Positions 22,561 through 31,724 are shown, counted from the stretch's first letter. The stretch is 64,000 nt of DNA from JBFELU01 sp041551965 (GCA_041551965.1 JBFELU010000001.1:14551-78550); one strand, 5' to 3'. The notes: generated from the sequence alone by a model not told the origin. Program-made: numbers and translations.

Positions 22561-24359
22561 GCGACTGCGGCCGACGACTCCCGCGAGACGGGCTTGAGCT
22601 GCGGCACCCGGATCTTGAAGGTGGCTCCGCCGCCCGGGGTCGGTTCGTAGCGGATCGTTCCGCCCATCGCCTCCACGAGCCCCCGCGAGATGGCGAGACC
22701 GAGCCCCACGCCCCCTTTGGCATCGACGGACTTGCGATTCAACTGGGTGAAAGAGTCGAACGCCCGATCCCGCATTTCGAAGGGGAGCCCCGGGCCGTGG
22801 TCGGCCACAGTCAGTGAGAGACCGCCGGCTTCCGGCCGTATCACGATCTCGATCGGGGATCCCTCCCCGTACTTCACGGAGTTGGCCAGCAGGTTGATGA
22901 GCACACGCCTGGTGTGGGTCGGATCCAGGGTGACCTGGGAGAGCGTCGGGGCGAGGCGAACCGTCACCAGTTGCCCGGAGCCGGGCACGTCTCCGACCGC
23001 ACTCCTGATGAGGTCCCGCACGTCGACGATCTCCGGGCGCACCGGGATGGCCCGGTTGTCCACCCGCGAGATCACCAGAAGATCCTCGATGAGCATGTTG
23101 AGACGATCGGCCTGCTTCGCTCCGGATTCCAGGAGGGATCGGATCGTGGGATCCGGATGGGCGAATTCCGGCCGCAGGGCCGTCTTGAGTCCGCCGATGA
23201 TCGAGGTGAGCGGAGTGCGGAGCTCGTGGCTGACGACCGAGACGAAGTTCGATTTGAGTTCGGCCAGTTCGGCCATCCGCTCCGAGGTCTCGCGGGCCTC
23301 CTGATAGCGGGAGATGTGATCCAGGACCAACGCGGCCGGGGCGGCCAGGGACTCCAGGATCTCGGCATCGCGGTCATCGAAGTCGCCTGTGATGCGGTTG
23401 GCGAGGAGCAGTACCCCCACATCTCGATCCTCGATGCGGAGTTTGCTCGCAATGAGATTGTGGAGCCGGTACCCACCGACGAGATCGCCCCAGGCGTCGG
23501 CCGAGCTCTCGAGGGTGTTCACGACCGCCCGGACGTCCTCGACGAACACCCGTTGAGCGACGCCGTGTTCGGTCAGAGGCAGGATGCTGGGTCGGTCCAC
23601 CGCAGTGTCGCCGAGAGCCGACCAGGAGGGTTGGAGCAACTCGAGGGCCTGCTCCTCGGGCCTATAGGCGAAGACCATGCCGACTCTCGCCGCCACCGAC
23701 TCGGCGGCCCTGCGCAGGATCTCGGGGACCACTTCGCTCAGCGTGCTGCCGGCTGCGATGCTGCGGAGCACCGCGTAGGCGCGCTCGAGCTCTGCCTCGC
23801 GTTGAATCAGAACACCCTCCTCGCGACGCAGGTCCCGGATCGTGAGCGACTCCCTTCGGATACGGGTCTCCAGCTCCTCGGCGACGATCGCCGCCAGCAT
23901 GCCCAGGCTCGTGATGCCGATCATGCCGGCGGCGTCGCCGAGCCCGATCGTGATTTCGGACCGGAGCGACGCGAACACGTAGGCGCCCACTGAGCCGGCG
24001 ACGACCACGGCGGCCGCCGATCGGGGCAGCATCATCCCGGCGAACACGGCCAAACCGAGGTGGAGGCCCAGCACCGGTGGGCCCATGTCCAGGTCGGGGG
24101 CCACCCCCAGGAGGCCCACCATCGCCGTCAGCCAGACCACGATCACGGCATCGCCGAGCGAGGTGCGGAGGAGCCGCGACCACGGGAGAACGCTGAGGAC
24201 CATCGTCGCGACGACGGCGATCGCCAGGGGAAGGTACACGGCCTCGAATCGCTCCTGATCTCGGAAGCGGTCCCAGGCAATCAGCGCGAGGCCGATCCAC
24301 ATCAGGGCAATGGCGATCCGAACCGCCCACACCCTGAATCTCGGCGCGATGGGCCTCAT
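22557..24359 (-). CDS. Membrane sensor histidine kinase with GAF domain
   Basis: 600 aa from the ATG at 24359. About six N-terminal membrane helices (residues 9-160), a coiled-coil linker (165-200), a GAF-like domain (200-350), then HisKA with phospho-acceptor H378 in VSHELRTPL, and an HATPase with N-box NLLANSVKYG (489-498), G1 DHGPGLP (520-526) and G2 GGVGLGLA (549-556). An autophosphorylating kinase. No response regulator is adjacent, so it is an orphan here. It is divergent from ddl across 42 bp, which might link it to envelope control; that is speculation. Signal unknown. Confidence 0.9.
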   Translation of the reverse strand: MRPIAPRFRVWAVRIAIALMWIGLALIAWDRFRDQERFEAVYLPLAIAVVATMVLSVLPWSRLLRTSLGDAVIVVWLTAMVGLLGVAPDLDMGPPVLGLHLGLAVFAGMMLPRSAAAVVVAGSVGAYVFASLRSEITIGLGDAAGMIGITSLGMLAAIVAEELETRIRRESLTIRDLRREEGVLIQREAELERAYAVLRSIAAGSTLSEVVPEILRRAAESVAARVGMVFAYRPEEQALELLQPSWSALGDTAVDRPSILPLTEHGVAQRVFVEDVRAVVNTLESSADAWGDLVGGYRLHNLIASKLRIEDRDVGVLLLANRITGDFDDRDAEILESLAAPAALVLDHISRYQEARETSERMAELAELKSNFVSVVSHELRTPLTSIIGGLKTALRPEFAHPDPTIRSLLESGAKQADRLNMLIEDLLVISRVDNRAIPVRPEIVDVRDLIRSAVGDVPGSGQLVTVRLAPTLSQVTLDPTHTRRVLINLLANSVKYGEGSPIEIVIRPEAGGLSLTVADHGPGLPFEMRDRAFDSFTQLNRKSVDAKGGVGLGLAISRGLVEAMGGTIRYEPTPGGGATFKIRVPQLKPVSRESSAAVA

Positions 24360-24389
24360 GCGGCCCCCTGAGCTCGCGAACTCACTTGG

Positions 24390-24395
24390 TAATCT
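24390..24395 (+). promoter_or_regulatory. -10 element of ddl (leaderless type)
   Basis: TAATCT ends 6 nt before GTG 24402. Confidence 0.5.
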
Positions 24396-24401
24396 CCGGT
24401 C

Positions 24402-25415
24402 GTGGCTCGTGTTGCTGTGTTCTTCGGCGGTCGATCGGCGGAACATGAGGTCTCATGCGTCTCCGCCGTCGCCGTCATGGCCGCCCTCGCCGAGAAGGGA
24501 CACGAAGCCGTCCCCATCGGGATCGACGGAGACGGTGGATGGCACGCGGCCGACCCCAGCCTCGAGCCGCTGAAGGCCGAGGGACCGGACGTGGTCTTCG
24601 AGGTCCCGGGAGGGATGATTCGGGGCCCCGGAGGCACGATCCGATTCGACGTGGCCTTTCCCGTTCTCCACGGTCCCTACGGGGAGGACGGGACGGTACA
24701 GGGCATGTTCGAAATGGCGGGCAAGCCCTACGTCGGATCCGGGGTCCTCGGCTCAGCGGCCGCCATGGACAAGGACGTCGCCAAGCGGCTCTTCCGCGAG
24801 GCCGGCATCCCGATCACCCCTTTCTTCGTCGTGCGGCGCTCCCAGTTCGAGGACGATCCGGGAGAGGTGATCGAGGAACTCGTCGATGAGATCGGGCTCC
24901 CGGTGTTCGCCAAGCCGGCCGCCCTCGGTTCCTCGGTCGGTATCGGCCGGGCCGTCGACGTGGAGGGCGTCAAGGACGCGCTTCAGGAGGCGTTCCGACA
25001 CGGACCGAAGGCCGTCGTCGAGCCTGAGATCACCGGTCGGGAGATCGAAGTCGCCGTGCTCCAGGGCCCTCGGGCATCGGTTCCCGGTGAGATCGTGGTG
25101 CGCGACGGTTGGTACACCTATCAGGCCAAGTACCAGGACGATGCCACCGAGCTCATCGTTCCTGCGGCCCTGGACGGGGCCGCCGAAGCGACCGTTCGCC
25201 GGCTGGCATGCCGGGCCTTCGAGGTCGTCGAGGGCGCCGGGCTCGCTCGCGTGGACTTCTTCTACGAGGCAGGTGGCCGCGGGTTCATCCTGAACGAGGT
25301 CAACACCATGCCGGGTTTCACCCCAAAGTCGATGTTCCCGATGATGTGGGCCGCTTCGGGGATGCCGTATCCGGATCTCTGCGACGAACTGGTGACCCTG
25401 GCATTGGAGCGGTGA
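24402..25415 (+). CDS. ddl: D-alanine--D-alanine ligase
   Basis: 337 aa ATP-grasp ligase. The N-terminal GGRSAEHEVSCVSA motif (about residues 9-22) is diagnostic. FPVLHGPYGEDGTVQG (86-101), KPAALGSSVGIGRA (170-183) and the C-terminal FILNEVNTMPGFT carry the substrate and Mg2+ residues. It joins two D-Ala for peptidoglycan precursors. The loop residue after GEDG is in the D-Ala-D-Ala (not D-Lac) context as far as I can judge. Single gene, convergent with the AsnC-domain gene 45 bp away. Confidence 0.96.
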   Translation: MARVAVFFGGRSAEHEVSCVSAVAVMAALAEKGHEAVPIGIDGDGGWHAADPSLEPLKAEGPDVVFEVPGGMIRGPGGTIRFDVAFPVLHGPYGEDGTVQGMFEMAGKPYVGSGVLGSAAAMDKDVAKRLFREAGIPITPFFVVRRSQFEDDPGEVIEELVDEIGLPVFAKPAALGSSVGIGRAVDVEGVKDALQEAFRHGPKAVVEPEITGREIEVAVLQGPRASVPGEIVVRDGWYTYQAKYQDDATELIVPAALDGAAEATVRRLACRAFEVVEGAGLARVDFFYEAGGRGFILNEVNTMPGFTPKSMFPMMWAASGMPYPDLCDELVTLALER

Positions 25416-25460
25416 ATCCGCGCCGATGGGGGCCGGTGGAGCCCTGCGGGGCGGCGGCGC

Positions 25461-25694
25461 TCAGAGCTTGACGACGGGGCAGGTGAGCGTGCGGGTGATG
25501 CCCTCCACGGACTGGATCCGGGCGACGACGAGCTTGCCGAGCGAGTCGACGTCGTCGGCCTCTGCGTGGACGATCGCGTCGTAGGGGCCCGTAACCGCTT
25601 CGGCGGCGCGTACGCCGGGGATCTTCTCGACCTCACCGGCGACCTGAGCCGCCTTGCCGACCTCGGTCTGGATGAGCACGTAGGCTTCGACCAC
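25461..25694 (-). CDS. Stand-alone AsnC/Lrp ligand-binding (RAM) domain protein
   Basis: 77 aa from GTG 25694, with AAGGAG five bases upstream (a GTG at 25700 would sit too close). Sequence VVEAYVLIQTEVGKAAQVA, then GPYDAIVHAEADDVDSLGKLV and TRTLTCPVV, covers the complete alpha/beta RAM domain of Lrp/AsnC regulators, but the DNA-binding helix-turn-helix is absent. Such single-domain proteins form octamers that bind amino acids; proposed roles are as a ligand sensor or modulator of full-length Lrp proteins. Its regulon partner is not in the window. Confidence 0.8.
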   Translation of the reverse strand: MVEAYVLIQTEVGKAAQVAGEVEKIPGVRAAEAVTGPYDAIVHAEADDVDSLGKLVVARIQSVEGITRTLTCPVVKL

Positions 25695-25768
25695 CTTCAC
25701 TCCTTCGCGGATTGACCGAGGCGGACTCTACCCGACCACACCGATCCTCGGGATCGCACCTCGGCCCG

Positions 25769-25981
25769 CTACGACCCGTCGGATCCAATGCGAACGTTGC
25801 CGGCGAAGGCCTGCTCCCCGTCGCTCTCGACCTCGAAGACGATCCGTTGGCCCTGACGGAGGGTGCGGAAGATGCTTCCCGCCAGCGAACCGGGTCGAAG
25901 GAGGATCTCGGTCCCGTCATCCTCGCGAACGATGACGCCGTATCCGGTTTCGGGGTCGTACACCTTGACGACGCCCTGCAC
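25769..25981 (-). CDS. Cold-shock-domain-like small protein
   Basis: 70 aa from GTG 25981, two bases after the rpmB stop. VQGVVKVYDPETGYGVIVREDDGTEI resembles the beta1-beta3 strands of CspA (GxVKWFN...GFGFI), and RQGQRIVFEVESDGEQAFAGNV matches the later strands. The aromatic RNA-binding RNP1 (GFGFI) is degenerate (GYGVI), so nucleic-acid binding may be altered. It is translated with rpmB, an unusual pairing. Confidence 0.65.
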   Translation of the reverse strand: MQGVVKVYDPETGYGVIVREDDGTEILLRPGSLAGSIFRTLRQGQRIVFEVESDGEQAFAGNVRIGSDGS

Positions 25982-25983
25982 GA

Positions 25984-26172
25984 TCAGACCTTCTCGACCT
26001 TGCCCGCCTTGAGACACGAGGTGCACACGCGAATACGGCGCGAATTGCTCCCATCGCGGACCCGGACGCGCTGGATGTTGGGCAGCCAGCGGCGATTGGT
26101 GCGCCGGTGGGAGTGGCTGACCTGCTTGCCGACCCACGGGCCCTTGCCGCAGATCTCACAGCGGTACGACAC
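25984..26172 (-). CDS. rpmB: 50S ribosomal protein bL28
   Basis: 62 aa from GTG 26172 (SYRCEICGKGP). Four cysteines in CEIC and CTSC make it the zinc-binding (C+) type. HSHRRTNRRWLPNIQ is the conserved bL28 core. An AGGAGG lies 11 bases upstream of the GTG. A large-subunit protein near the E site. In many actinobacteria C+ and C- paralogues are exchanged under zinc limitation; only the C+ form is seen here. Confidence 0.93.
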   Translation of the reverse strand: MSYRCEICGKGPWVGKQVSHSHRRTNRRWLPNIQRVRVRDGSNSRRIRVCTSCLKAGKVEKV

Positions 26173-26203
26173 GGTGGAAGGAACCTCCTGACGAGCGGCC
26201 GGA

Positions 26204-26209
26204 AGGATA
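26204..26209 (-). promoter_or_regulatory. -10 element of rpmB
   Basis: TATCCT on the minus strand, 31 nt before the GTG, followed by AGGAGG: a leadered mRNA, in contrast to the divergent leaderless fakA-like gene. Confidence 0.45.
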
Positions 26210-26243
26210 GCACCGGAGGACGGATGCGCCAGATCGTCCGCCG

Positions 26244-26249
26244 TATACT
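26244..26249 (+). promoter_or_regulatory. -10 element of fakA-like gene (leaderless type)
   Basis: TATACT, near consensus, ends 9 nt before GTG 26259, with no ribosome binding site between. Confidence 0.55.
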
Positions 26250-26258
26250 CCCCACGCT

Positions 26259-27977
26259 GTGGCGCCACCACTCCCGACGCTCCGCTTCCAAGACCTGAAG
26301 AAGGTCTTGCATCGCTACCTCATCAGGCTGCGCGAGCATCGCGACGCCCTCAATCGCCTGAACGTCTACCCGGTTCCGGACGGCGATACCGGCACGAACA
26401 TGACCCTCACGGTGGAAGCGGTCGTCGCCGAAGCCGATGGCACCGAGAGCATGGCGGATTTGGCCAAGGCCATTGCGCACGGTTCGCTGATGGGGGCCCA
26501 GGGGAACAGCGGGATCATCCTCAGCCAGATCCTCCGCGGTCTCGCCGACGTGTTCCGCGCCGTGGATCTGGTCGACCGCACCCAGCTCGTCGAAGCCCTC
26601 GAGAAGGCGTCGATCGCCGCCTACGAGGCGGTCGGGCGGCCCGTCGAGGGCACGATTCTCACCGTGTTGCGAGAGGCCGCCGCCGCCGCTCAGGAGACCG
26701 AAACCCCGCAGGGCGAGAGCCTCGCCGATCTCCTTCGACGGGTCTATCGACGCGCCGAGAAGGCTCTGGAGGCCACTCCCGAACTGCTCCCGGTGCTCAA
26801 GGAGGCCGGGGTGGTCGATGCGGGCGGCGCCGGACTGCTGTTGCTTCTGGCCGCTTTCGTCGAGGAAGTCACCGGGGAGGAGATCGTGCTTCCCGACGAC
26901 ATCTTCCGAGCCGCCGCCGGTCAGGTCTTCGTCGGCGGCGGGGATGACTCGGTCGGCGACCTCCGCTACGAGGTCATGTACCTGCTGGACGGATCCGACG
27001 ATGCCGGCGACCGGCTTCGGGATTCGTGGTCCGCGATGGGTGACTCGATCGTCGTCGTCGGGGGAGGCGGGACCTGGAACTGCCACATTCACACAGACGA
27101 AATCGGCGGGGCGATCGAAGCGGGCATCGCCGTCGGGACGCCGCGGCGCATCAAGGTGACAGATCTCCTCGAACAGGCGGCCGAGATCGGCTTTCACGAA
27201 CCCGATGACCGTTTTGAGCCACTCCCCGAATTCGCCAAGGCGGCCATCGGATTGGTTGCGGTGGCCAGCGGCCCCGGCCTGATCGAGTTGTTCCGCAACT
27301 ACGGCGCCCAGGGGATGGTCGTCGGAGGGCAGACGATGAACCCTTCGGTCGGCGATCTGCTCGGTGTGGTCGAGGCGGTGCCGGCGCAGACGGTCGTGAT
27401 CCTTCCCAACAACAAGAACGTCGCCCCCGCCGCCGAGGAGGTGGATGCCCTCACCACCAAGGCCGTTCACGTCGTACCGACCCGCTCGATCCCTCAGGGC
27501 ATCGCCGCTCTCCTCGCCTACACGATCGAGGGAGATCCGGCGGACGTCGCCGCCGCCATGACCGGTGCCGCCGAGGACGTGCGAACCGGGGAGCTGACTC
27601 GGGCCGTGCGCGATGCCCGCACCCCGGCCGGGGCGATTGCCAAGGGCGACTGGCTGGGTCTCATCGATGGGCGGGTCGAGGTGATCGCCGGGACCGGGCG
27701 TCTCGTCCGAATCCTCGATCGGCTCCGGCGCCTCCTCGACGGAAGGGATCGGGATTCCCAGCGCACACGGGACGCGCTGCAGCGGGCGCTCGTCCGACTC
27801 CTCGCCGGCGTCGTCGACGAGCAGGCGGAGGTGGTGACGATCATCACCGGTGAAGGCGCGGATCCCGAGGTGACCGCGGCGGGGCGGGCATGGCTCGGGG
27901 AGCAGAGACCCGGTGTCGGGATCGATGTGATCGACGGGGGTCAACCGCTCTACCCCTACCTCATCGGAGCCGAGTGA
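26259..27977 (+). CDS. DAK2-domain protein, FakA/YloV-like kinase
   Basis: 572 aa. The N-terminal DAK2 kinase domain (about 10-205) has VYPVPDGDTGTNM, where the aspartates bind Mg-ATP, and GAQGNSGIILSQ. A middle domain (about 230-440) and the C-terminal FakA domain ending GGQPLYPYLIGAE complete the FakA architecture. In Firmicutes FakA phosphorylates fatty acids held by FakB (DegV proteins) for phospholipid synthesis. No degV is in the window, but plsX lies 5 kb downstream and uses acyl phosphate in the same pathway. It overlaps recG by 4 nt. Confidence 0.9.
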   Translation: MAPPLPTLRFQDLKKVLHRYLIRLREHRDALNRLNVYPVPDGDTGTNMTLTVEAVVAEADGTESMADLAKAIAHGSLMGAQGNSGIILSQILRGLADVFRAVDLVDRTQLVEALEKASIAAYEAVGRPVEGTILTVLREAAAAAQETETPQGESLADLLRRVYRRAEKALEATPELLPVLKEAGVVDAGGAGLLLLLAAFVEEVTGEEIVLPDDIFRAAAGQVFVGGGDDSVGDLRYEVMYLLDGSDDAGDRLRDSWSAMGDSIVVVGGGGTWNCHIHTDEIGGAIEAGIAVGTPRRIKVTDLLEQAAEIGFHEPDDRFEPLPEFAKAAIGLVAVASGPGLIELFRNYGAQGMVVGGQTMNPSVGDLLGVVEAVPAQTVVILPNNKNVAPAAEEVDALTTKAVHVVPTRSIPQGIAALLAYTIEGDPADVAAAMTGAAEDVRTGELTRAVRDARTPAGAIAKGDWLGLIDGRVEVIAGTGRLVRILDRLRRLLDGRDRDSQRTRDALQRALVRLLAGVVDEQAEVVTIITGEGADPEVTAAGRAWLGEQRPGVGIDVIDGGQPLYPYLIGAE

Positions 27978-30169
27978 GCGGCCGCGACCTCGCCTACCTC
28001 GCCTCGATTCCGATCGAACGAGTGAAGGGTGTCGGTGATCGGCTCGGACCGAAGTTGCGTGAAGCCGGAATGGAGAGCGTCGGCGACCTCCTCTTCCACT
28101 TTCCCCGGCGGTACGTCGATCGGTCACTGGTGGTGGACCTGGCCGGGGCCCCAACCGATCGCGAGGTGACCGTCATCGGGTCGGTACGCGGGTCGACGAT
28201 CCGGCGGGTGCGGCGCGGTCTGACGATCGTCGAGGTCCAGGTCGCCCAGGATGTCACGAACTACGAGGTGCGGGAAGAAGCAGGGGTCTGGATCGCCGTG
28301 CCGAGGCACGGCGAGGAACTCCCGCTGATGTCCTTCCCCTCCCGTCGCCGGGCGGAGGAGTGGGTCGCCACCGCCTCGAGCCCCCAAGTCGTATGGGCCA
28401 CGTTCTTCAACCAGCCCTTCAGGGAACGACAACTCACGGCCGGCACCGAGGTGGCCCTCTCGGGGAAGCTCGAGCGGTATCGCGGCCGACTCCAGATGAA
28501 ATCGCCGGTCGTCGACGTGGTCGGCCGCGGCGGACACCGGAGGACGGGTCGCATCGTGCCCGTCTATCCCTCGCTGGCCGGTGTCGCCTCGTGGCGGCTG
28601 GAGCAGATGATCGCCAACGCCCTTCGCCGTTCGCGTCCGATCGAGGATCCGCTGCCCCGGGACCTCGTCGAGGATCAGCGGCTCCTCGATCGCGACGCTG
28701 CTCTCGCCGGCATCCATTTCCCCGAGGAGATGGGGGATACCGAGGCGGCTCGCCGGCGGCTGGTGTTCGATGAGCTGTTCCGGCTGGAGATCGCCCTCGC
28801 CCTCAAGAAGCACGCCCAGATCCGGGAGGCCCAGGGCATCGCGCACACCGTGGATGCCGCGCTCGTCGGGGCATTCCTGGAAGCGCTCCCTTTCGAACCG
28901 ACCGGGGCCCAGCAGCGGGCCATCGCCGAGATCCGAACGGACATGGGTTCGCCCCACCCGATGCACCGGCTCCTTCAGGGCGAGGTGGGGTCCGGCAAGA
29001 CCGTCGTGGCCATGGCCGCGCTCCTGACGGGGGTCCAGGGGGGTTACCAGGGGGCGGTGATGGCGCCCACCGAGGTCCTCGCCGAACAGCACTTCCTCGG
29101 CCTGGCCCCGCTGGCGGCGCTCGTGGGGGTGCGGATGGCGCTCCTCACCTCGAGTTCTGCGGATCGGGAGAGCACGATCGCAGCGGTGCGGGACGGCACG
29201 ATCGATGTGCTGGTGGGAACCCATGCGCTCATCCAGGAGGGGGTGGCGTTCGATCGCTTGGGGGTGGCGGTCGTCGACGAGCAACATCGCTTCGGGGTGC
29301 ATCAGAGAGTGGAACTCCGGGACAAGGCGACCGGGCCGACACCGGATCTCCTCATCATGACCGCGACCCCGATCCCGAGAACGCTCTCGATGACTCTCTA
29401 CGGGGATCTCGACGTTTCGGTGCTCGACGAGATGCCGACCGGTCGGGTCCCGGTGCGGACGATCGCCGCGCCGACGGTCGATGAGAGCTACCCCCTCATT
29501 CGGGACGAGGTCGCGGCAGGTCGGCAGGCCTTCGTGGTGTGCCCCCTCGTGGAGGAGAGCGAGAAGCTGCAGGTGGCGTCGGCGACCGAGGAGTACGAGC
29601 GGTTCGGCAAGGTATTCGCCGATCTCAGCGTCGAGTTGCTGCACGGGCAGATGAAATCGGCCGACAAGGAAGCCGTCATGGCGAGGATGCGGGCCGGGGA
29701 CGTCGACGTGCTGGTCGCCACCACGGTGATCGAGGTGGGCATCGACATTCCCAACGCCACCGTCATGGTGATCGAGGACGCCGATCGCTTCGGGCTCAGC
29801 CAGCTCCACCAGTTGAGAGGTCGCGTCGGACGAGGGGAACATCCCGGCATCTGTGTGCTCGTCGCCGATCCGACCACCCCCGAGGGGGAGCAGCGCATCG
29901 CGGCAATGCTGGCGACCACCGACGGATTCCGGCTCGCAGAGGAGGACCTGCGGATCAGAGGCCAGGGGACCGTCTTCGGTGCGCGACAGGCGGGGGCGGC
30001 CGATCTCCGGCTCGCCGACATCCTGCGTGACACGGACCTGCTCGTCGAAGCCCGGCGGATCGCCTTCGAGATGGTGGCCTCCGATCCGCACCTGGACGAC
30101 CGGCCGGCCGTCCTCGACGAGGTCCGGGCACTGTTGGGCGACGCCGCCGAATGGTTGTTCATCTCATGA
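27974..30169 (+). CDS. recG: ATP-dependent DNA helicase RecG
   Basis: 731 aa from GTG 27974, overlapping the previous stop. The wedge/OB domain (about 1-190) is followed by a superfamily 2 motor: GEVGSGKTVVAM (Walker A), VVDEQHRFGVHQR (DEQH box), TATPIPRT, and HLRGRVGR-like QLRGRVGRG. It remodels stalled forks and Holliday junctions. Compared with other RecG proteins there is an extra stretch of about 40 residues at 94-138 inside the OB domain, between strands that normally sit close together. Start and end are otherwise regular. Confidence 0.95.
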   Translation: MSGRDLAYLASIPIERVKGVGDRLGPKLREAGMESVGDLLFHFPRRYVDRSLVVDLAGAPTDREVTVIGSVRGSTIRRVRRGLTIVEVQVAQDVTNYEVREEAGVWIAVPRHGEELPLMSFPSRRRAEEWVATASSPQVVWATFFNQPFRERQLTAGTEVALSGKLERYRGRLQMKSPVVDVVGRGGHRRTGRIVPVYPSLAGVASWRLEQMIANALRRSRPIEDPLPRDLVEDQRLLDRDAALAGIHFPEEMGDTEAARRRLVFDELFRLEIALALKKHAQIREAQGIAHTVDAALVGAFLEALPFEPTGAQQRAIAEIRTDMGSPHPMHRLLQGEVGSGKTVVAMAALLTGVQGGYQGAVMAPTEVLAEQHFLGLAPLAALVGVRMALLTSSSADRESTIAAVRDGTIDVLVGTHALIQEGVAFDRLGVAVVDEQHRFGVHQRVELRDKATGPTPDLLIMTATPIPRTLSMTLYGDLDVSVLDEMPTGRVPVRTIAAPTVDESYPLIRDEVAAGRQAFVVCPLVEESEKLQVASATEEYERFGKVFADLSVELLHGQMKSADKEAVMARMRAGDVDVLVATTVIEVGIDIPNATVMVIEDADRFGLSQLHQLRGRVGRGEHPGICVLVADPTTPEGEQRIAAMLATTDGFRLAEEDLRIRGQGTVFGARQAGAADLRLADILRDTDLLVEARRIAFEMVASDPHLDDRPAVLDEVRALLGDAAEWLFIS

Positions 30170-30711
30170 GGATCATCGCCGGTTCTGCAAAGGGGAGGCG
30201 ACTGGCGACCCCACCGGGTCTGGCGACCCGTCCCATGACCGGCCGGGTCAGGGAGGCCCTCTTCTCGATGTTGGGTCCGGCGGTGCGGGAAGCCCGGGTT
30301 CTCGATCTGTACGCCGGCACCGGAAGCCTCGGCCTCGAGTCCCTCAGCCGGAGTGCAGCCCGGGTGGTCTTCGTCGAACGGGCCCGCCCGGCGCTCACGG
30401 CCTTGCGCGCCAACGTCGCTGCAATCGGTCTCGGGGGCGAAGTCGTGGCCGCCGACGTCCTGGACTATCTCCGGCGAACCGACGACGCCTTCGACCTCGT
30501 GTTCGTTGACCCCCCGTATGAGCTGTCGCTAGCGTCCCTGGAGCAGGTTCTCGGTCTCGTCGCAGCCTTGGCGACCGACGGCGGTGTGATCGTGCTCCAT
30601 CGGCGAGCCGATACCGAGCCGGTGGCGGCACCGGACGGATGCACCGTCGTCGATCGCCGGCGCTACGGGGATTCCGGGATCACCCGAATGGTGAAGGAGG
30701 AAGTCGGTTGA
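30166..30711 (+). CDS. rsmD: 16S rRNA (guanine(966)-N(2))-methyltransferase RsmD
   Basis: 181 aa. MRIIAGSAKGRRLATP is the conserved start, so ATG 30166 overlapping the recG stop (ATGA) is right. TRPMTGRVREALFSML, the SAM loop LDLYAGTGSLGLES and catalytic DPPY (residues near 118) are all present. It methylates G966 of 16S rRNA in the assembled small subunit. It is the second gene of recG-rsmD-coaD-sepIVA. Confidence 0.96.
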   Translation: MRIIAGSAKGRRLATPPGLATRPMTGRVREALFSMLGPAVREARVLDLYAGTGSLGLESLSRSAARVVFVERARPALTALRANVAAIGLGGEVVAADVLDYLRRTDDAFDLVFVDPPYELSLASLEQVLGLVAALATDGGVIVLHRRADTEPVAAPDGCTVVDRRRYGDSGITRMVKEEVG

Positions 30712-31181
30712 TCACCGCCCTCGTGCCCGGATCCTTCGACCCGCCGACGAACGGCCACGTCGATGTGATCTCCCGCTGCGCCGGTATCTTCGACCGGGTC
30801 GTCGTCGCCGTCGTGAGCAACCCCTCGAAGCAGTCGCTCTTCACCTCCGAGGAGCGCGTTGCCCTGCTGGAGGAGAGCTGCGCCGAGTGGCCCAACATCG
30901 AGACGGCTGCGTTCGACGGGCTCCTCGTCGACTTCGCTTCCGAGGTCGGTGCGGATGTGATCGTGAAGGGCCTGCGGGCTATGACCGATTTCGACTACGA
31001 ACTGCAGCTCGCCCAGATGAACAGGTATCTCTCGGGGATCGTGACGATGTTCGTGGCCACCAAACCGGCCCTCGGCTACCTCTCCTCGTCGCTCGTCAAG
31101 GAAGTAGCGCGGCTCGGTGGCTCGATCGACGAACTGGTGCCGAAGCCGGTGGCGGCGGCGCTCAAGGCGAGGTGGGAATGA
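30708..31181 (+). CDS. coaD: Phosphopantetheine adenylyltransferase
   Basis: 157 aa beginning at a TTG codon (30708) that overlaps the rsmD stop as TTGA; AAGGAGGAAG just upstream is a strong ribosome binding site. PGSFDPPTNGHVDVI contains the nucleotidyltransferase T/HxGH motif, and SSSLVKEVARLGG is the conserved C-terminal segment. It makes dephospho-CoA from 4'-phosphopantetheine and ATP, the penultimate CoA step. Next to rsmD as in many bacteria. Confidence 0.95.
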   Translation: MITALVPGSFDPPTNGHVDVISRCAGIFDRVVVAVVSNPSKQSLFTSEERVALLEESCAEWPNIETAAFDGLLVDFASEVGADVIVKGLRAMTDFDYELQLAQMNRYLSGIVTMFVATKPALGYLSSSLVKEVARLGGSIDELVPKPVAAALKARWE

Positions 31182-31702
31182 GTGAGGAGCCCGAGGAAGC
31201 CAAGGAAGAACTCCCGATCCCTCCGCGGCTGGGGGAGCTGCTGGAACTCGTCGATGAGTTGATCCTCGCCGTGGAAGGGGCTCGCACCGTGCCCCTGTCC
31301 AGCAACGTGATGCTCGATCGTTCGCAGCTGCTCGACATGCTGTACCGATTGCGGGACGACCTCCCCGACGATATGCGAGCCGCTCGCTGGATGGTTCGGG
31401 AGCGGGATGCCTTCGTGAGCCGCACCAACGAGAAGGCGCGCGAGATGCTGGAGAGTGCCCGGATCCGATCCGAGGAACTGGTCGACGAGTCCTACATCGT
31501 CAGGGAGGCGGTGGAGGAGGCCAATGCCGTGATCCGAAGGGCGGAGGGTGACGCCACTCGGATCCGATTGGAAGCCGAGGACTACAGCGAGAAGGCGCTC
31601 GAGGAAACCGAGGCGGTCCTCGCCAATCTGCTGGCTCAGGTCCGCCGATCCAGGGCCGAGTTGCACCAGGCCCGGACCCGGTTCCCCGGGGAAGACGCCT
31701 AG
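31178..31702 (+). CDS. DivIVA-like septation protein (SepIVA type)
   Basis: 174 aa, hydrophilic and highly helical. RLGELLELVDELILAVEGAR and SSNVMLDRSQLLDMLYRLRDDLP begin it, then a charged coiled coil runs to about residue 165 (VREAVEEANAVIRRAEGDATR). Size, sequence style and position before the DUF177 gene match mycobacterial Rv2927c/MSMEG_2416 (SepIVA), a DivIVA-domain protein needed for division and polar growth. The ATG overlaps coaD by 4 nt. Identity is inferred from synteny and coiled-coil pattern. Confidence 0.75.
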   Translation: MSEEPEEAKEELPIPPRLGELLELVDELILAVEGARTVPLSSNVMLDRSQLLDMLYRLRDDLPDDMRAARWMVRERDAFVSRTNEKAREMLESARIRSEELVDESYIVREAVEEANAVIRRAEGDATRIRLEAEDYSEKALEETEAVLANLLAQVRRSRAELHQARTRFPGEDA

Positions 31703-31724
31703 CCGCGCTGCGGCAGCGCATCGA

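Noticed and set aside
24100..24446. Upstream extension of the sensor kinase to a start at 24446
   Set aside because: The extra 29 residues would overlap the ddl gene and its promoter and lack membrane-protein character; the ATG at 24359 gives the natural start.
27890..27973. Upstream start for RecG inside the fakA-like gene
   Set aside because: The 28 extra residues are out-of-frame fakA sequence; the GTG at 27974 overlaps the stop codon in the usual GTGA manner and fits RecG.
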